DNA of 60,000 nucleotides from Adiantum capillus-veneris. Its lineage: Eukaryota > Streptophyta > Polypodiopsida > Polypodiales > Pteridaceae. Below are positions 21,131 through 32,129 of the stretch, piece by piece. Position numbers and translations under genes: made by a program. Location: NCBI GenBank assembly GCA_014529385.2, contig CM043967.1, positions 79,445,278-79,505,277 on the forward strand, in the 5' to 3' direction. The notes under the pieces were generated by a model that saw only the letters and a list, made by a program, of their open reading frames with translations, was not told the DNA's origin and ran no database searches. The stretch's first letter is position 1; the number at the start of each line of letters is the position of its first letter.

Positions 21131-22116
21131 ATGGACGAGTGGCTAAAGGAATTTTTAAACTGGAAGACGGAAGAAGAAGAGACGAAAAAGGCCTTAGCCG
21201 CCTTCATTGAGGTGCTACTACCAGGCTGCAGTGTCATCAACATTCAAGAGGTAAATTCTCCATCTCGTATCGCTCGTTCTAACTATAAATCGAAAGCATC
21301 AGGTAGGAGATTGGTGAGGTGCCATCACTGTTGTCAACCAAGGCACACGGTCGATGAGTGCAGCAACAAAGGTAGCGGAAGGGCTGAAGTCTTCTACATT
21401 GACATTCATTGCAAGGAGGTCGTTCACGTCAAGGAAGGAAAGCGGACGGCGAGGCCTCTTTTCCCTAAATAAACTGCAGTCAAAGATAATACCCCAAAGT
21501 GGCCTGAAGGGGCTGCTCGAGCCAAGGGCAAGGAGAAGATAGGCTAGCCTGGAAACACATGACCCCGAAGGGAGAAGGATCTGGCCAAGCAAGTGCTTCA
21601 AGCTCCGAGAGCTGGGTTGTACCCACTTGGTCAAAGAAGAAGTCATCCGAAGCTAAGCGGCGGAAGGTGGCCTACCGATTTGCACGATGCATGAGAGTGC
21701 TACCAATCCACTTTGACAATCCAGAAGAAGAAGTGGTGAGAAGATTCTCATGTCCTAGAGAAGAGTGGTTCGGCTACTGCTCTCGATGTTTTGGGAAGTG
21801 AGTGGAGGACCTTCCTCCCCTCCCTATACAACTTATCCTGAAGAAGCTCTCTACCACGAGAGAGACCCAGTCGGCTGGAGATGATCTGCAGCTGAATGGA
21901 GTAGAATTCATGCAACACGCTGATTACGGAAATTACCTACAATTGCTGTTAGCCAAGAGACTGGGAGTGGTCAGGCGCGTCGCCATCACCCCGTACGTGC
22001 TAAGCAACGAAGGAATGGTAGAACCCATGAAAGGTGAAGACCTCTTTGTGGATGTGCCGACTCATCAACACTGGCACGATAAGAGTATAAGTAAGTATTT
22101 CACCCTTTGTGCATAA
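21131..22116 (+). pseudogene. Extra ORF region upstream of gag (Ogre-type ORF1)
   Basis: Two blocks in different frames. The first (21131-21472) starts MDEWLKEFLNWKTEEEETKK and contains CHHC-CQPR-H-TVDE-C, a perfect C-x2-C-x4-H-x4-C zinc knuckle. The second (21559-22116) is a basic then acidic protein (WSKKKSSEAKRRKVAYR; later LLLAKRLGVVRRVAITPY) with one in-frame TGA at 21799. Neither resembles gag, which begins separately at 22426. Ogre/Tat elements are known for an ORF of unknown function in this position. It may originally have been one frame or spliced. Function unknown; nucleic-acid binding is plausible from the knuckle. Confidence 0.6.
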
Positions 22117-22425
22117 TGGAAAACGGGCCGAGGGCATTCCCGTTCAGATTCCTGCAGCATATGCATGTGAACATCTATGTGGATAGGAAAGTCTTCTACC
22201 AACAGAAGATCGTCTACCTATTTGGTGCGGCAGTACTAGGAGAAATCCTCAATTCCCCGAACCCTATCATTCTCCCCATACTTGATTACCATCATTCCAT
22301 TAATGTCTCTATTTTTATCCTATTTTAACCTATCCATTCGCCCCTGTAAGAAACCGCTATGAGCCGTTGCTGTTGATGTAAAAAAACAGAAAAAAAAAGG
22401 GTTTGTAATTTCCCGAGTCACCACC

Positions 22426-23280
22426 ATGGCAAGTGTTTCTTTCCCCACGTTCTGTGGAAAGAAGGGTGAGGATCTCACTACTGATTTTTTGGATGATTTT
22501 GACATTGCGTGTGTCATCTCCAACAAAGATGACGACGTTTCACAACTCAGAATTTTTTCTCTACTGATGAAAGTAGAGGCCAATACCTGGTACAATGCAT
22601 TGCCCCAGGCTACCAAGAATGCATGGGATGTGTTAAGGGCTGCTTTTGTAAAGAGGTTTGGTGGAGGCACAACCTTGGAGAAGCTATGGAAGCTATTGAC
22701 AGAATTAAAGCAGGCAGGCCTGCTGGAGTACGCCACCTATGAGTCAAAGTTTGTGGACCTATGGGAGAGATAGGTTGCCACACTGGAGGAAGGCGAAGGA
22801 GCGCCTAATTTCCTGAAGAAGTACCGTTCCATTGTTGTTCTATGGTCGCCGCTTAGAGAGAAGGTGAAGGGAAGGTTTCCTGCAACATATGAGTTGGCAG
22901 TCGAAGTAGCCCGCCTTAAAGACAAGAAGCTGCACATGCAAGCAAGAGTAAACGAGTCAGAGGAAACAAGCTCAGCCCGACCAACCCCAGAGGCTGCAAC
23001 AACCAATCATAGAGTCCAACCACAGGAGACAGCAGAGGAACAACAAGACCTGCTGAGTCGCATCACCACCCAACTAGAGAGTTTATCTGTGCATCTGGTG
23101 CAGCAAGGGCATGCATCTAGCAGAAATCTAGAACAAGGAAGAGGAAAACGAAGGCAGAACCCAGAATACCACTGTTACAACTGCGGGGAAGACGGCCATG
23201 GAATGTACTGCTGCCCACACCCAAGAAGGCAGAATTTCAATAGAGGGGGGAGACATAATCAGATCTCTCCGCAAGAGTAA
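22426..23280 (+). pseudogene. gag of Tat/Ogre-like element
   Basis: ATG at 22426 (MASVSFPTFCGKKGEDL). Residues 1-115 are the retrotransposon gag core (WYNALPQATKNAWDVLRAAF, FGGGTTLEKLWKLL), then TAG at 22771, then the same frame continues to 23280. A nucleocapsid zinc knuckle CYNC-GEDG-H-GMYC-C follows, in a basic Arg/Gly-rich tail. The stop blocks a full-length capsid protein. The next reading frame (protease) is -1 relative to gag and overlaps it in 23259-23280. Confidence 0.88.
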
Positions 23281-23282
23281 GA

Positions 23283-24629
23283 CCACCACCAAGGCATCCA
23301 GGACCAATCCCAGCAATCCAAATCCTGCAACCACCTATACAACAGCAACCACCACCCCAACCTCTCATTCCGCCACTACCCCCACCACCTGCGGTGAACC
23401 AAGCGGTGAGTGTCATTAGCTTAGAGGCTAAAGGGAAGGCGAAGGTAGAAGAGTCAGCTCGAGAGAAGCATGAAGAAAAAGCGAAGATAGAAGAAGTGGA
23501 TGCTATGGGAGTGAAACGTGTGAGGCACGAGGAGGCATCTCAAAAGGAAGAGAAGATGAAAGGGAAAGCCGAGTCTAGCAAGCAAGTAGCTAGACCGCGG
23601 TGGAAGATAGACATAGTGGACTTCTCACTAGGTGAGGAAGCACGACCCTATGACTTAGTTCACGATGTGTTAATGCAGGGCCCGAAGATAACTTGGCCCC
23701 AATTACTCCACCTTGCACTCAGAATGAGGAGGCAATGGACAAAAATGGTAAGTACCAGGAAATCAAAACCACGGATAGCTGGGGCTATCTCTTGGAGGGA
23801 TCTCAATGACATCTTGCCAACCATGGATGCTCACATCAAAGGGCAGCAGATTTCAAACGTCTACATAGATGGTGGTGCACAAATATGCGTCATGAGTGAG
23901 AAGATGATGCACCACCTAGGTCTAGAGGTAAGTAGGCCAGCACCCTGCCGAGCTAAGATGGCAAACAATGTGAGAGTAAAATGCGTAGGCATTGTAAATG
24001 CGGTCAAAGTAAAAGCATTCAATACGGAAGTGGAGGTAGACATCTTCGTCATGCCACACAAAGGGGAGGGCTACCCCATCATTCTTGGAAGGCCTTGGCT
24101 TATGGCCATGGAAGCAAAACAAGACTGGAGCACCAAGATGATCCATATGAAGGATGCTAAAGGGAAGTCCATATTCTACGACATGAGGACTGGAAAGCGG
24201 CGCAATATGATTTTGGAGGCTTCAGAAGACGAGTCCACCAGCGAATCCTCATCTACCTCAGGAGAAGACACAACCACCACCGATGGGAGTGACAGCAGCA
24301 TCGAAGTAATGGGAGTCATTCTTAAAGACCCAAAAAGATTAACACAATCTGAAGTAACCTCAGCAAACGAAGAGGGACCATCAGGTAAGCAGTCATTGGA
24401 GGATGCAGGTAAGCTACAAAAAATGCTCTCAAATGAGTTAACCAATGAAGAGAGGAAGGAGTATGTCTCCATGTTAGGCAACTTCACTACTTTGTTCATT
24501 GATGGCTATGATAAGATCACAGGGATTACAGTAGTGCAGCACCACATAAAGCTCAAGGAAGGCAGTAAACCCGTAGTACAGAAGCTCAGAAGACTTGGAG
24601 TAATTCAACAAGAGGCACTGCTTGAATAA
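23283..24629 (+). CDS. Protease domain frame of Tat/Ogre-like pol
   Basis: Open from the Pro/Gln-rich linker at 23283 (first ATG 23394) to TAA at 24627. From the 23394 ATG: a Lys/Glu-rich segment (1-65), then retropepsin with IDGGAQICVM (catalytic D at residue 159; plant Ty3 elements often have D-G-G rather than D-S/T-G), and IILGRPWLMAM about 70 residues later. An acidic Ser/Thr-rich linker follows, and HHIKLKEGSKPVVQKLRR starts the reverse transcriptase. This block is uninterrupted; the premature TAA separates it from the rest of pol. Confidence 0.88.
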   Translation, partial: PPPRHPGPIPAIQILQPPIQQQPPPQPLIPPLPPPPAVNQAVSVISLEAKGKAKVEESAREKHEEKAKIEEVDAMGVKRVRHEEASQKEEKMKGKAESSKQVARPRWKIDIVDFSLGEEARPYDLVHDVLMQGPKITWPQLLHLALRMRRQWTKMVSTRKSKPRIAGAISWRDLNDILPTMDAHIKGQQISNVYIDGGAQICVMSEKMMHHLGLEVSRPAPCRAKMANNVRVKCVGIVNAVKVKAFNTEVEVDIFVMPHKGEGYPIILGRPWLMAMEAKQDWSTKMIHMKDAKGKSIFYDMRTGKRRNMILEASEDESTSESSSTSGEDTTTTDGSDSSIEVMGVILKDPKRLTQSEVTSANEEGPSGKQSLEDAGKLQKMLSNELTNEERKEYVSMLGNFTTLFIDGYDKITGITVVQHHIKLKEGSKPVVQKLRRLGVIQQEALLE

Positions 24630-25285
24630 GTAAGGAATTTGCTACAAGCAGGTTTTATCTACCCTGTCGAAGACTCAGAATGGGTCTCCCCAATAGTAGT
24701 CACACCAAAAAAAATGGTAAATGGAGAGTCTGTGTGGATTATAAACCTCTCAATGCAGCCACGAAGAGGGACCATTTTCCCCTCCCATTCTAGGATGAAA
24801 TACTCAATGAAGTGGCAGGTCACGAACGCTACACAGTATGCGATGGCTACTCAAGATACTTCCAGATTAGCATTGCGGAGGAGGATAAGAAGAAGACAAC
24901 CTTCATCACACCTTGGGGATGTTTTGCATACAGAGTGATGCCATTTGGCCTCACCAACGCCCCAGCCACATTTCAACGCTATGTAACCTTTGTTTTCCAA
25001 CCCTACTTAGGAACATCAATACGGGTTTTCATAGATGATTTTTGCATCTATAGCTCACGAGCCCTTCATCTAGGCAAAGTCTATGATGGCTTAACCAGGC
25101 TACAAACCCTGGGTGGCCAACTCAACGTGGACAAGTGTCACATTGATGAGAGCAAGGTCACTCTCCTTGGTCATGTAATTTCAGAAAAAGGGATCGAGGC
25201 TGACCCAGCAAAATTCAGGCTCTGGTATCATTATCATCTCCCACCACCGCCAAGCAGTTGGTTTCTTTCCTTCAGAAGGTAAGAT
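24630..25285 (+). pseudogene. Reverse transcriptase of Tat/Ogre-like element
   Basis: RT fingers (VRNLLQAGFIYPVEDSEWVSP) directly follow the TAA; two further breaks lie at about 24715 and 24795. From 24812 the palm is intact: YTVCDGYSRYFQI, TTFITPWGCFAYRVMPFGL, TNAPATFQR and VFIDDFCIYS, where the IDD pair is the catalytic F/Y-x-D-D equivalent. GHVISEKGIEADPAKF closes the domain. A further shift occurs near 25220. Confidence 0.9.
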
Positions 25286-25785
25286 ATTTAAGCAGGTTCA
25301 TTCACCTGCTATCTCAAGTGGTCCTTCCCCTACAAAAACTCACCCAAAGGGATATTATCTCATGGAGTGAAGAGAATGAGCAGCAGTTTACTGAGGTAAA
25401 GCAAGTCCTATCTAAGCTCCCCACTATTTCACCTCCTTAGTGGGATGAGCCATTCTATGTGAACCCTAGTGTGGGAAATGATACTCTGGGAGCAGTGCTA
25501 ATGCAAAAGGATCCCAGAACTTCTTTCATGCGCCCTATTTACTTCTCTAGTCGAGTCATGACCCCATCAGAGAAGGGATTCACCAAAGTAGAACACATGG
25601 TTCTGGCACTAATGTTTGCTACCACGAAATTACGCTCCTATCTCTTGCCTAGACCATTTGTAATCCTGACAATGGAAGAGGTTTTTCCTTATGTAATGAG
25701 ACACATGGATGTCTCATCTAGGATCTCAAAGTGGTTAATTAGACTACAAGAGTTTGATTACACCATGCAACTCCACCAGGGCTAG
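25286..25785 (+). pseudogene. RT connection and first RNase H of Tat/Ogre-like element
   Basis: VSFLQKVRYLSRFIHLLSQ is the connection segment, followed by ISWSEENEQQFTEVKQVL and a TAG at 25438. The RNase H domain then reads FYVNPSVGNDTLGAVLMQKD and PIYFSSRVMTPSEKGFTKVE, ending with SKWLIRLQEFDYTM. It degrades the RNA strand of the RNA-DNA hybrid in active elements. Confidence 0.85.
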
Positions 25786-25869
25786 TCTAGCAAGAATTCT
25801 CACTCATCGCCACTACGAGAAGAAGATGAAGGTCAACACGGAAGCAAAGGAAGGAACACCAAATAAAGA

Positions 25870-26275
25870 GAGCTCACTCTCCTTTCTTTGACGGAGCATA
25901 CAAGAGAACAATGGATCAGTCTACAGCAGGCATGGTCATTTTCAATGAACAACAGAAAAGAGTATTCTCCATGGGGCAGTTATCACACTCCCACTCTAAC
26001 AATGAGGCAGAATAGCCCTAATCCTTGGATTGGAACAATTTATTTCACAAAAAATTCAGCGCTTGAATGTGTTCGGCGACGCTTTGCTTTTGATAAGGCA
26101 GATAAATGGCACCTAGGAGTGCAAAAATCAAGTTTTACTTGGTCAACTTCGCCAAGTTAAGGACCTTCTGAAAAATTTTGAAGCAGTAAGGCTCTTCCAT
26201 ATTCCCAGAGCAGAAAATCAAGAGGCAGATTCACTAGCTAAAGAAAGAATACAAGATGTTTCCATAGGAGCAATC
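25870..26275 (+). pseudogene. Second, archaeal-type RNase H (Tat hallmark)
   Basis: FDGAYKRTMDQSTAGMVIF matches the first strand and catalytic Asp of the plant RVT_3 RNase H family, and SHSNNEAE carries the N-N-E-A-E motif. A one-base loss follows (frame change at about 26010). ALILGLEQFI, NVFGDALLLIRQINGT and, after a TAG, FHIPRAENQEADSLAKE complete the domain. Two RNase H domains in one Ty3 polyprotein is diagnostic of the Tat clade. Confidence 0.85.
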
Positions 26276-26311
26276 AAATTAAAGCTACCCCTCTTCCAAG
26301 GTAGTGACGCT

Positions 26312-27565
26312 ATGCCAGATATCATCAACTTTTTGAATACAGAAGAATGTCCAACAGGACACACTAAAGGCCAAAAAAAATGGCTGGTAAGGAAGGCTAC
26401 TAGGTACCGCCTTATAGACGACCACTTGTATTGTAAGGGCAAGGATCAAATTCTCAGGCGGGTGCCAACCTCCGGTGAAATCACAAAGGTAATCTTAAGC
26501 TGCCATGACGGCGTCTGCGGTGGTCATTTTGCTCTAGATATCACCAGTAGGAAGATTCTACAAGCAGGATACTTTTGGCCTATTTTGAACAAAGATGTGC
26601 ACCATTGGTGTAAAACATGTAAGGCTTGTCAAGTGGCCAGTGATCGCATGCTAACCTACGAGCCACAAACCCCTATCATTTCATATGGTCCCTTTGAGAA
26701 ATGGGGAATAGATGCAATTGGTCCCTTACCAAGGGCCCAATCAGGTAAGCTGTACATCATAGTGGGGGTAGACTACATGACGCGATGGGCAGAAGCAATG
26801 GCCACCACCCGCATTACAGCCCAAGAGGTGGCAAAGTTCATTTTTGTGCATATCGTTTGCCCGTTTGGCACTCCTCTTGAGATAATATCAGATAGAGGAC
26901 CAGGATTCAGAGGTGATGTGGTAGGAGAACTGATGAAGAAGTTAGGCATCACACGTCGGCATTCCACACCATACTATCCACAATGCAATGGTTTGGTAGA
27001 GAAGGTAAATGGAATGATTTGCAAGATCATCACAAAACAGGTGAACAACCATACAGGAGATTGGGATAAACATCTCATGGCAGCTCTTTGGGCCTACAGA
27101 ACAACGTTCCGAACATCACTAGGTTTCACCCCTTTCCATCTAGTTTATGGGAAGGAGGAAATTCTACCCATTGAGGTACAAATAGCCAGCTTACGAGTCT
27201 TGGCCAGCCAGACCCAAAGTCCAATCATAAACCTTAGAAACCACATCTTGGATCTAGAGAGACTACAAATGGATAGGGAAGAAGCATTTAATCACTATGC
27301 AGCACAGGCAGAACGACGCCGACTCACTTTCAATCAAGGGCTTAAAGAGAAAGGACTGGAAAAAGGCATGTTAGTGCTGCGATACGACAACAGATTCGAT
27401 ACGAGGAAGGATAAGAAATTTCAACCCAGATGGGAAGGACCATTCATCATCAAGAAACGCTACGACAACGGCAGCTATAAGCTGATGGAGGCAGATGGGA
27501 AAATTCACAAGACTAGAGTCAATGGATGGAGACTGAAGAGGTACTTTCTTAGGTTTGACCCATAA
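26312..27565 (+). CDS. Integrase of Tat/Ogre-like element
   Basis: 417 residues without interruption. Zinc finger H65-x6-H72 ... C100-x2-C103. Core catalytic D134 (in WGIDAIGPLP), D194 (in IISDRGPGF) and E230 (in NGLVEKVN), a D-D-35-E arrangement. The C-terminal part has WAYRTTFRTSLGFTPFHLVYG and the SH3-like end KFQPRWEGPFIIKKRYDNGSYKL with R-V-N-G-x-x-L-K. No chromodomain follows, as expected for Tat. All catalytic residues are present. This is the best-preserved catalytic domain in the window, though no full-length polyprotein could deliver it. Confidence 0.93.
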   Translation: MPDIINFLNTEECPTGHTKGQKKWLVRKATRYRLIDDHLYCKGKDQILRRVPTSGEITKVILSCHDGVCGGHFALDITSRKILQAGYFWPILNKDVHHWCKTCKACQVASDRMLTYEPQTPIISYGPFEKWGIDAIGPLPRAQSGKLYIIVGVDYMTRWAEAMATTRITAQEVAKFIFVHIVCPFGTPLEIISDRGPGFRGDVVGELMKKLGITRRHSTPYYPQCNGLVEKVNGMICKIITKQVNNHTGDWDKHLMAALWAYRTTFRTSLGFTPFHLVYGKEEILPIEVQIASLRVLASQTQSPIINLRNHILDLERLQMDREEAFNHYAAQAERRRLTFNQGLKEKGLEKGMLVLRYDNRFDTRKDKKFQPRWEGPFIIKKRYDNGSYKLMEADGKIHKTRVNGWRLKRYFLRFDP

Positions 27566-27654
27566 TTCATGCTAGACATTCCAGAAGAGGGAGAACCCTC
27601 TAACTCTACAGTTGAAGAAACTGAAGAAGGGCTAGAAGCATGAATGCCTCTAGC

Positions 27655-27672
27655 CAAAAGAGAGAGGGCTAA
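27655..27672 (+). other. Polypurine tract of Tat/Ogre-like element
   Basis: CAAAAGAGAGAGGGCTAA ends right before the 3' LTR at 27673. Confidence 0.65.
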
Positions 27673-28107
27673 TGATAGCCGACTTTCGGAAAATCAAAGG
27701 AAAAAGAAAAAAAAACTAAATATTCCCCCCCCCCACTCTCAGTACCCCCCCACCGTAACTCATTTTTCCCCTCCCGCCCTACAGGCATCAGATAAAACCC
27801 TCGCACTCTCTCCCCCCCATTTTCCTTACATACCCCCTTCCCTAATATTCCCCCCCCCCCTCGATTTACCCTTCCCGGCCAGGCAAAAATTCATCCCCCC
27901 CCCCCCCCCCAACCCCTCTCTCATGCTCCCTCGGTGTGAGCCGCATGAGACCCCCCCCCCCCCCCCCCATTACCCTTTATCCTCTACCCTATCCTACCCC
28001 CCCCCCTCCCCCCAATATTCTCGACCCCGACCCCTTAACCCATTCCCCACCCGCTCGCCTCACCCTCCTTCGGCTCATTCCCCCCCCGGCCCGCGGATAT
28101 ATTTCCC

Positions 28108-28142
<35 letters not shown>

Positions 28143-29535
28143 ATTGACTTAGTTTTCCTTCGTCCTTAAGCCCATGCAAGACAACACCACCCTCCCCCCT
28201 CTCCCTCTCACCCACACAAACCCATGCCCTGCCATACCCCCTCTTCCCCTCACTCTCCCTTACACAATCTCTCTACCTCTTATCCCCTCACCCCTCTCCC
28301 TCACTCTCCCTCTCACGGAACGCCAGTGCGCAAGTCTCTCTGCCTCCATCCGGATGCCGCCAGCGCGCAAGTCTCCTTTCTCTCCCATGTGCTGCAGCAC
28401 ACACACACACACACACACACCCTCACGTGCAGTCCGCAGCCCAAGCACACACACACACGCCTTGCGGCAACAAAAAACAGACACACACACACTCACCCAC
28501 ACACACACACCCCAATCCTACCCCCTCCTCTCCTTCCGCCATGCGCAGCAGTCCACCATCCGCCACAGAAAAAAAAAGAAAAAAATATAAAATTATATAT
28601 TATATATATATACATTATATAACTCCCCCCCCCCTTCCCGTGTTCCCACGCACGCATGCGCACATACATATACATATACGCACTCACCCGCAAATACACA
28701 TATATGCTCCCACACTCACATACATACATACACACACGCATAAACGCCTACGACATCGACAAACAAAAGAAGAAGGATCCAAAGCACGTGCCGCCAACGA
28801 CAAAAACAGAAAATGCGCCGAAGGCATGCCCCGGCCGACTCCGAAAAGAAGTACGCTCGACACCAATGCACCGGCAGCTCCCCTTTCGACGGAAACACCC
28901 AACCTCGATGCCATCCGAGTAATTTTAGGTTATTTTACCATTATCTTCAGTTTTCATCCAAGCCATTGTAAATTTCCCTTTTGTAAATATCCTCTCTCTA
29001 GGTGATGGTGTAAAAGGCCCACCTAGAGATTCCCATCTTTTAATAACCTTCCCCAAAACAAAGCAAGGGTCAACCACACCGGGCCCACCACTTGCTTTGT
29101 CTCCCCGATTAAGATTACCCTAACCACACTAGGATTACCATAATCCAAGCAGCCAACACCTATAAATTTGCACTGAGAGGTCACTATCGGGGGGGGGGTG
29201 GGCAACTTATGTGGAACCAAGCACTGGGTCGATTGTAGTAGGAGGGATTGACACCATCACCATCGCGGGGAGGGGGTTTTGTTTGTTGGGTTTGCCTTGA
29301 TTGCACCATGCGAAGGGAACCACACCCATCTCTCGACTCCAATGGTCGATGCACACACGTATGCACGCTCTTGGCAATGAACATTCACAGTCATTGAGTC
29401 GCCCTAGAGAACGCACCAAGTAGGTTGCACCATATCTTTCCCCTACCTCTCTACCACCACGGCATGCCACCTTGTAAATATTGTAGAAATAATTCACCCT
29501 CACACCCGCGAGGGTGTTTTCATCAATTGCGAGTG

Positions 29536-29591
<56 letters not shown>

Positions 29592-29747
29592 GCTTGCGGT
29601 GTTCATATCATCGTGGGCTTTGCGTCCTAGCCGCTCAAAGCTAGGTGGTGCCCCCTGTTCACTTTACCGTGGCAGGCTCGAGACGAGCCATTCGGCCCCT
29701 GGCGTTTTAGAGGCCGTCGGGGTTTGGGGTCCGCTTTGCGTCCGTCA
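27673..29747 (+). repeat. 3' LTR of Tat/Ogre-like element
   Basis: Matches 18973-21053 end to end apart from homopolymer lengths, an inserted CCAACCCCTCTCTCATG-type segment near 27912, and the microsatellite change. Confidence 0.95.
29538..29590. repeat. (TG)n microsatellite in 3' LTR
   Basis: About 26 perfect TG units at the place where the 5' LTR has (TC)n followed by TGTGTG. Confidence 0.97.
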
Positions 29748-31882
29748 GCATATATTTAAGAACGTTGGTCATTCGTTATGGCAACACCTTGTTGGCTTGA
29801 AAGACACAGTGGTGGCAACAAGAAATGGCTTAAAGGATCGAAACTCAAAGCCTAATCTATGGCCACTTTCTGATGAAACTGGACGTGACACAACCTATGA
29901 GCCTGCTCCATGGGTACTCAGCGTAGAAGAGGTGCAGACTGTCAACAAGAGGATTCAATAAATTCGTACACCTACAGGATATGGATCATCTTGTCGAAAC
30001 ATATTCACTTTAGATGACAAGAGCTTGTCTGGTCATGATTGGCACAATTTTGTGAACGTAATGTTTTATCAATCTTCGTAAGTATTTATTTTCTTGCATG
30101 TTTTGTTGATTGGATTAATCATGTATACATCATGTTCTACCCCTTGTTATTGATGGATGTACTACCCAAGGAGTCCGAGACGTAATATATCGCTTTGGAT
30201 CGCTTGCAAGGTATTTATCGCTCATTAAATTTTAGTTGATAAGTTCTTAATTCAAATATAACTTTAATATCTTCTTTCTTTTATTGATAGATGGATTACA
30301 TCTAAAGAAATTAACCAAGGGTTAATTCCACAAAAGAAGCGTGAATGTAAAGAGCTTCTTTGTTTAATGGAGAAGGAACTTCCAACCTCCTTTTTTGATA
30401 TCCAAGTTCATTTGCTAATCCATCTAGTGGACGAGATAGAGCTTGCTGGTGTTGTTTCTACTCGATGGATGTTTTGGGCCGAGAGATTTATGGGAGTACT
30501 GAAAGGTTATGTACGTCAAAAAGCAAGACGAGAGGGTTCTATGGCGGAAGGATGGATGCTTGAAGAATGCATATATTACGTTTGTGAATATCTTGAGCAA
30601 ACCGATTTTGAAGCTCCACGCGTATGGACTAATGAGTCTTCTTCTATCATGTCAGACGAGGTATTGTCTGGTAAGGGAGTCCCTTTTCGACTTAAGATCC
30701 AAGATAATTTGGATATTTCTACTTTCATTGTCTATAATAGCGAATGAATGCAACAATTTGTTGAGGAGTATGAGGAGAAACTTGCGAACCAACGAGTTGG
30801 CAGACATAAAAACAGGAGATCCAGATATCAAACCAACGTAAATAACATCGAAGACGTACTTAGTTTCATGGATTGGTTATACACCCGTATGCAACGGGCG
30901 GATAGAGATCATGAGACATCTCAAGGGAAAAGAGAGAGTTTATGATCGGATGTGAAAGAAAGGTAACTTTTGGGTTTTGAAAACTTTAAACTAAACAAGC
31001 AATATTCCTTTTTTTCTTATATCATTTATATATTGATCTAGGCTCGAATGTATACAAACATGTGGGCTTATGGTCAACATCTTCGAATAAAAGCTATTGA
31101 CGACTTACGTCTTACTCAAGATTCTTCCGTTGTTGCCTCTTTCAAGCAATTATCACGTGCAAGTTCAAGAGACACAAATCTTGTTGATAGTGAACTGGGT
31201 TATGTGGAACCATAGTCGGCATTTATGAAATATCATATCGGATCTTCAAACAGGTGAATGAAATCCCTCTTCATACAACAATGACATGTAGATTTCTTGA
31301 AGTTATACATAATTCTAAAGTTTTGATTCGTGCATTTTGACAGGTGATTCTGAAGGTGGATTGGTTTCATGCCGAGTATAAAGGAAATAGTGCCACAATG
31401 AGAAGAGAACCGTCCAAATTTTGGTCCGTCGACTCCTCAAAGTTAATGTGTGCAACAAGAGAGCCTTACATTCTGCCAACTCATGTTGAGCAAGCGTTCT
31501 TTTACAAGAACCCAGATTCTCATCCAAGGTGGCAAGTTGTGCATGTCCAACCTAGAGGTCGTCAGTTGTTTGATAGCGTTGACCTTGAGGAAGCAAATCA
31601 GGATGAATTGGTAACATCCTCAAATTCAGACACATCATGTTAGAGACGTGTAGAATTTCTCTTGCCGATGATGATGACATTGTAGATGATGATGAGAACG
31701 ACAACCATCGGTACTCTGACACTACAGACACCGAAGAAGAAGAAATAGTGGATGTCGAGCACACGGAGGAAATGAACGTCAACACAGATTTAACGGCAGA
31801 GGATTTTGAAGAAGTAAACAAAGATAATGAAGATGAGATTTTATTGACGGTTAATCTCAGAGATGACGATGAGGACTATTAG
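29748..31882 (+). pseudogene. TNP2-type CACTA transposase, 3' part (CACTA-1)
   Basis: Resumes in the DPMHIFKNV motif: IFKNVGHSLWQHLVG, WVLSVEEVQTVNKRIQ, a TAA, IRTPTGYGSS, DDKSLSGHDWHNF. Then introns and the DUF4218 region: ARWITSKEIN, FFDIQVHLLIHLVDEIEL, STRWMFWAERFMGVLKGYV, QKARREGSMAEGW. Then MYTNMWAYGQHLRIKAID and the DUF4216 region (ILKVDWFHAEY, YILPTHVEQAFFYKNP, WQVVHVQPRGRQLFD), ending in an acidic tail (31637-31882). The order is that of full TNP2 proteins. Several stops (for example 29958, 31213) confirm decay. Confidence 0.9.
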
Positions 31883-31982
31883 CCGTGCGTATCAACTCAC
31901 AAATCAACCTATATTGGGTAAGATTTAATCTCATAGTAATTCATTTTGTTAAGTAATGATTTTTATTCTTTTGAAATATTAC

Positions 31983-32110
31983 TAATAAGGGTGGGTGGTG
32001 GGGAGTCTCGTGGTGATAGCCTTATATGGCTAGTGTCAGGGTTTGATTCCCTTCAAACTCGTTTCTCTTTTTGTAGCTATGTACAAGGTAATCAAAACAC
32101 GCCGCTGGTT
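31983..32110 (+). mobile_element. tRNA-derived SINE-like unit
   Basis: GTCTCGTGGTGATAGCC resembles the pol III A box of plant Au-type SINEs, and CAGGGTTTGATTCCC about 25 bases later is a good B box. A T-rich 3' end (TTTTTGTAGC) follows. No target duplication was identified and it was not compared with a consensus. Confidence 0.4.
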
Positions 32111-32129
32111 AGGATACGAGGACGCTGCC

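Larger units (their letters stand above)
18973..29747 (+). mobile_element. Ty3 LTR retrotransposon, Tat/Ogre-like, nested in CACTA-1
   Basis: 10.8 kb with TG...CA LTRs of about 2.1 kb (18973-21053, 27673-29747) and a 4-bp GCAT duplication. Internal order: primer site, extra ORF region with a zinc knuckle, gag, protease, reverse transcriptase, RNase H, a second (archaeal-type) RNase H, integrase, polypurine tract. A second RNase H before integrase and an ORF ahead of gag are hallmarks of the plant Tat clade, especially Ogre. In a 270-base stretch of the LTRs compared by hand I count seven mismatches, so insertion is fairly recent relative to the broken host transposase. The coding region nevertheless carries several stops and frameshifts. 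Confidence 0.93.

Noticed and set aside
32020-32040. TAGTG at 32032 as the right end of CACTA-1
   Set aside because: No GCGACG subterminal repeats and no inverted match to the left terminus nearby; it also falls within the SINE-like unit.
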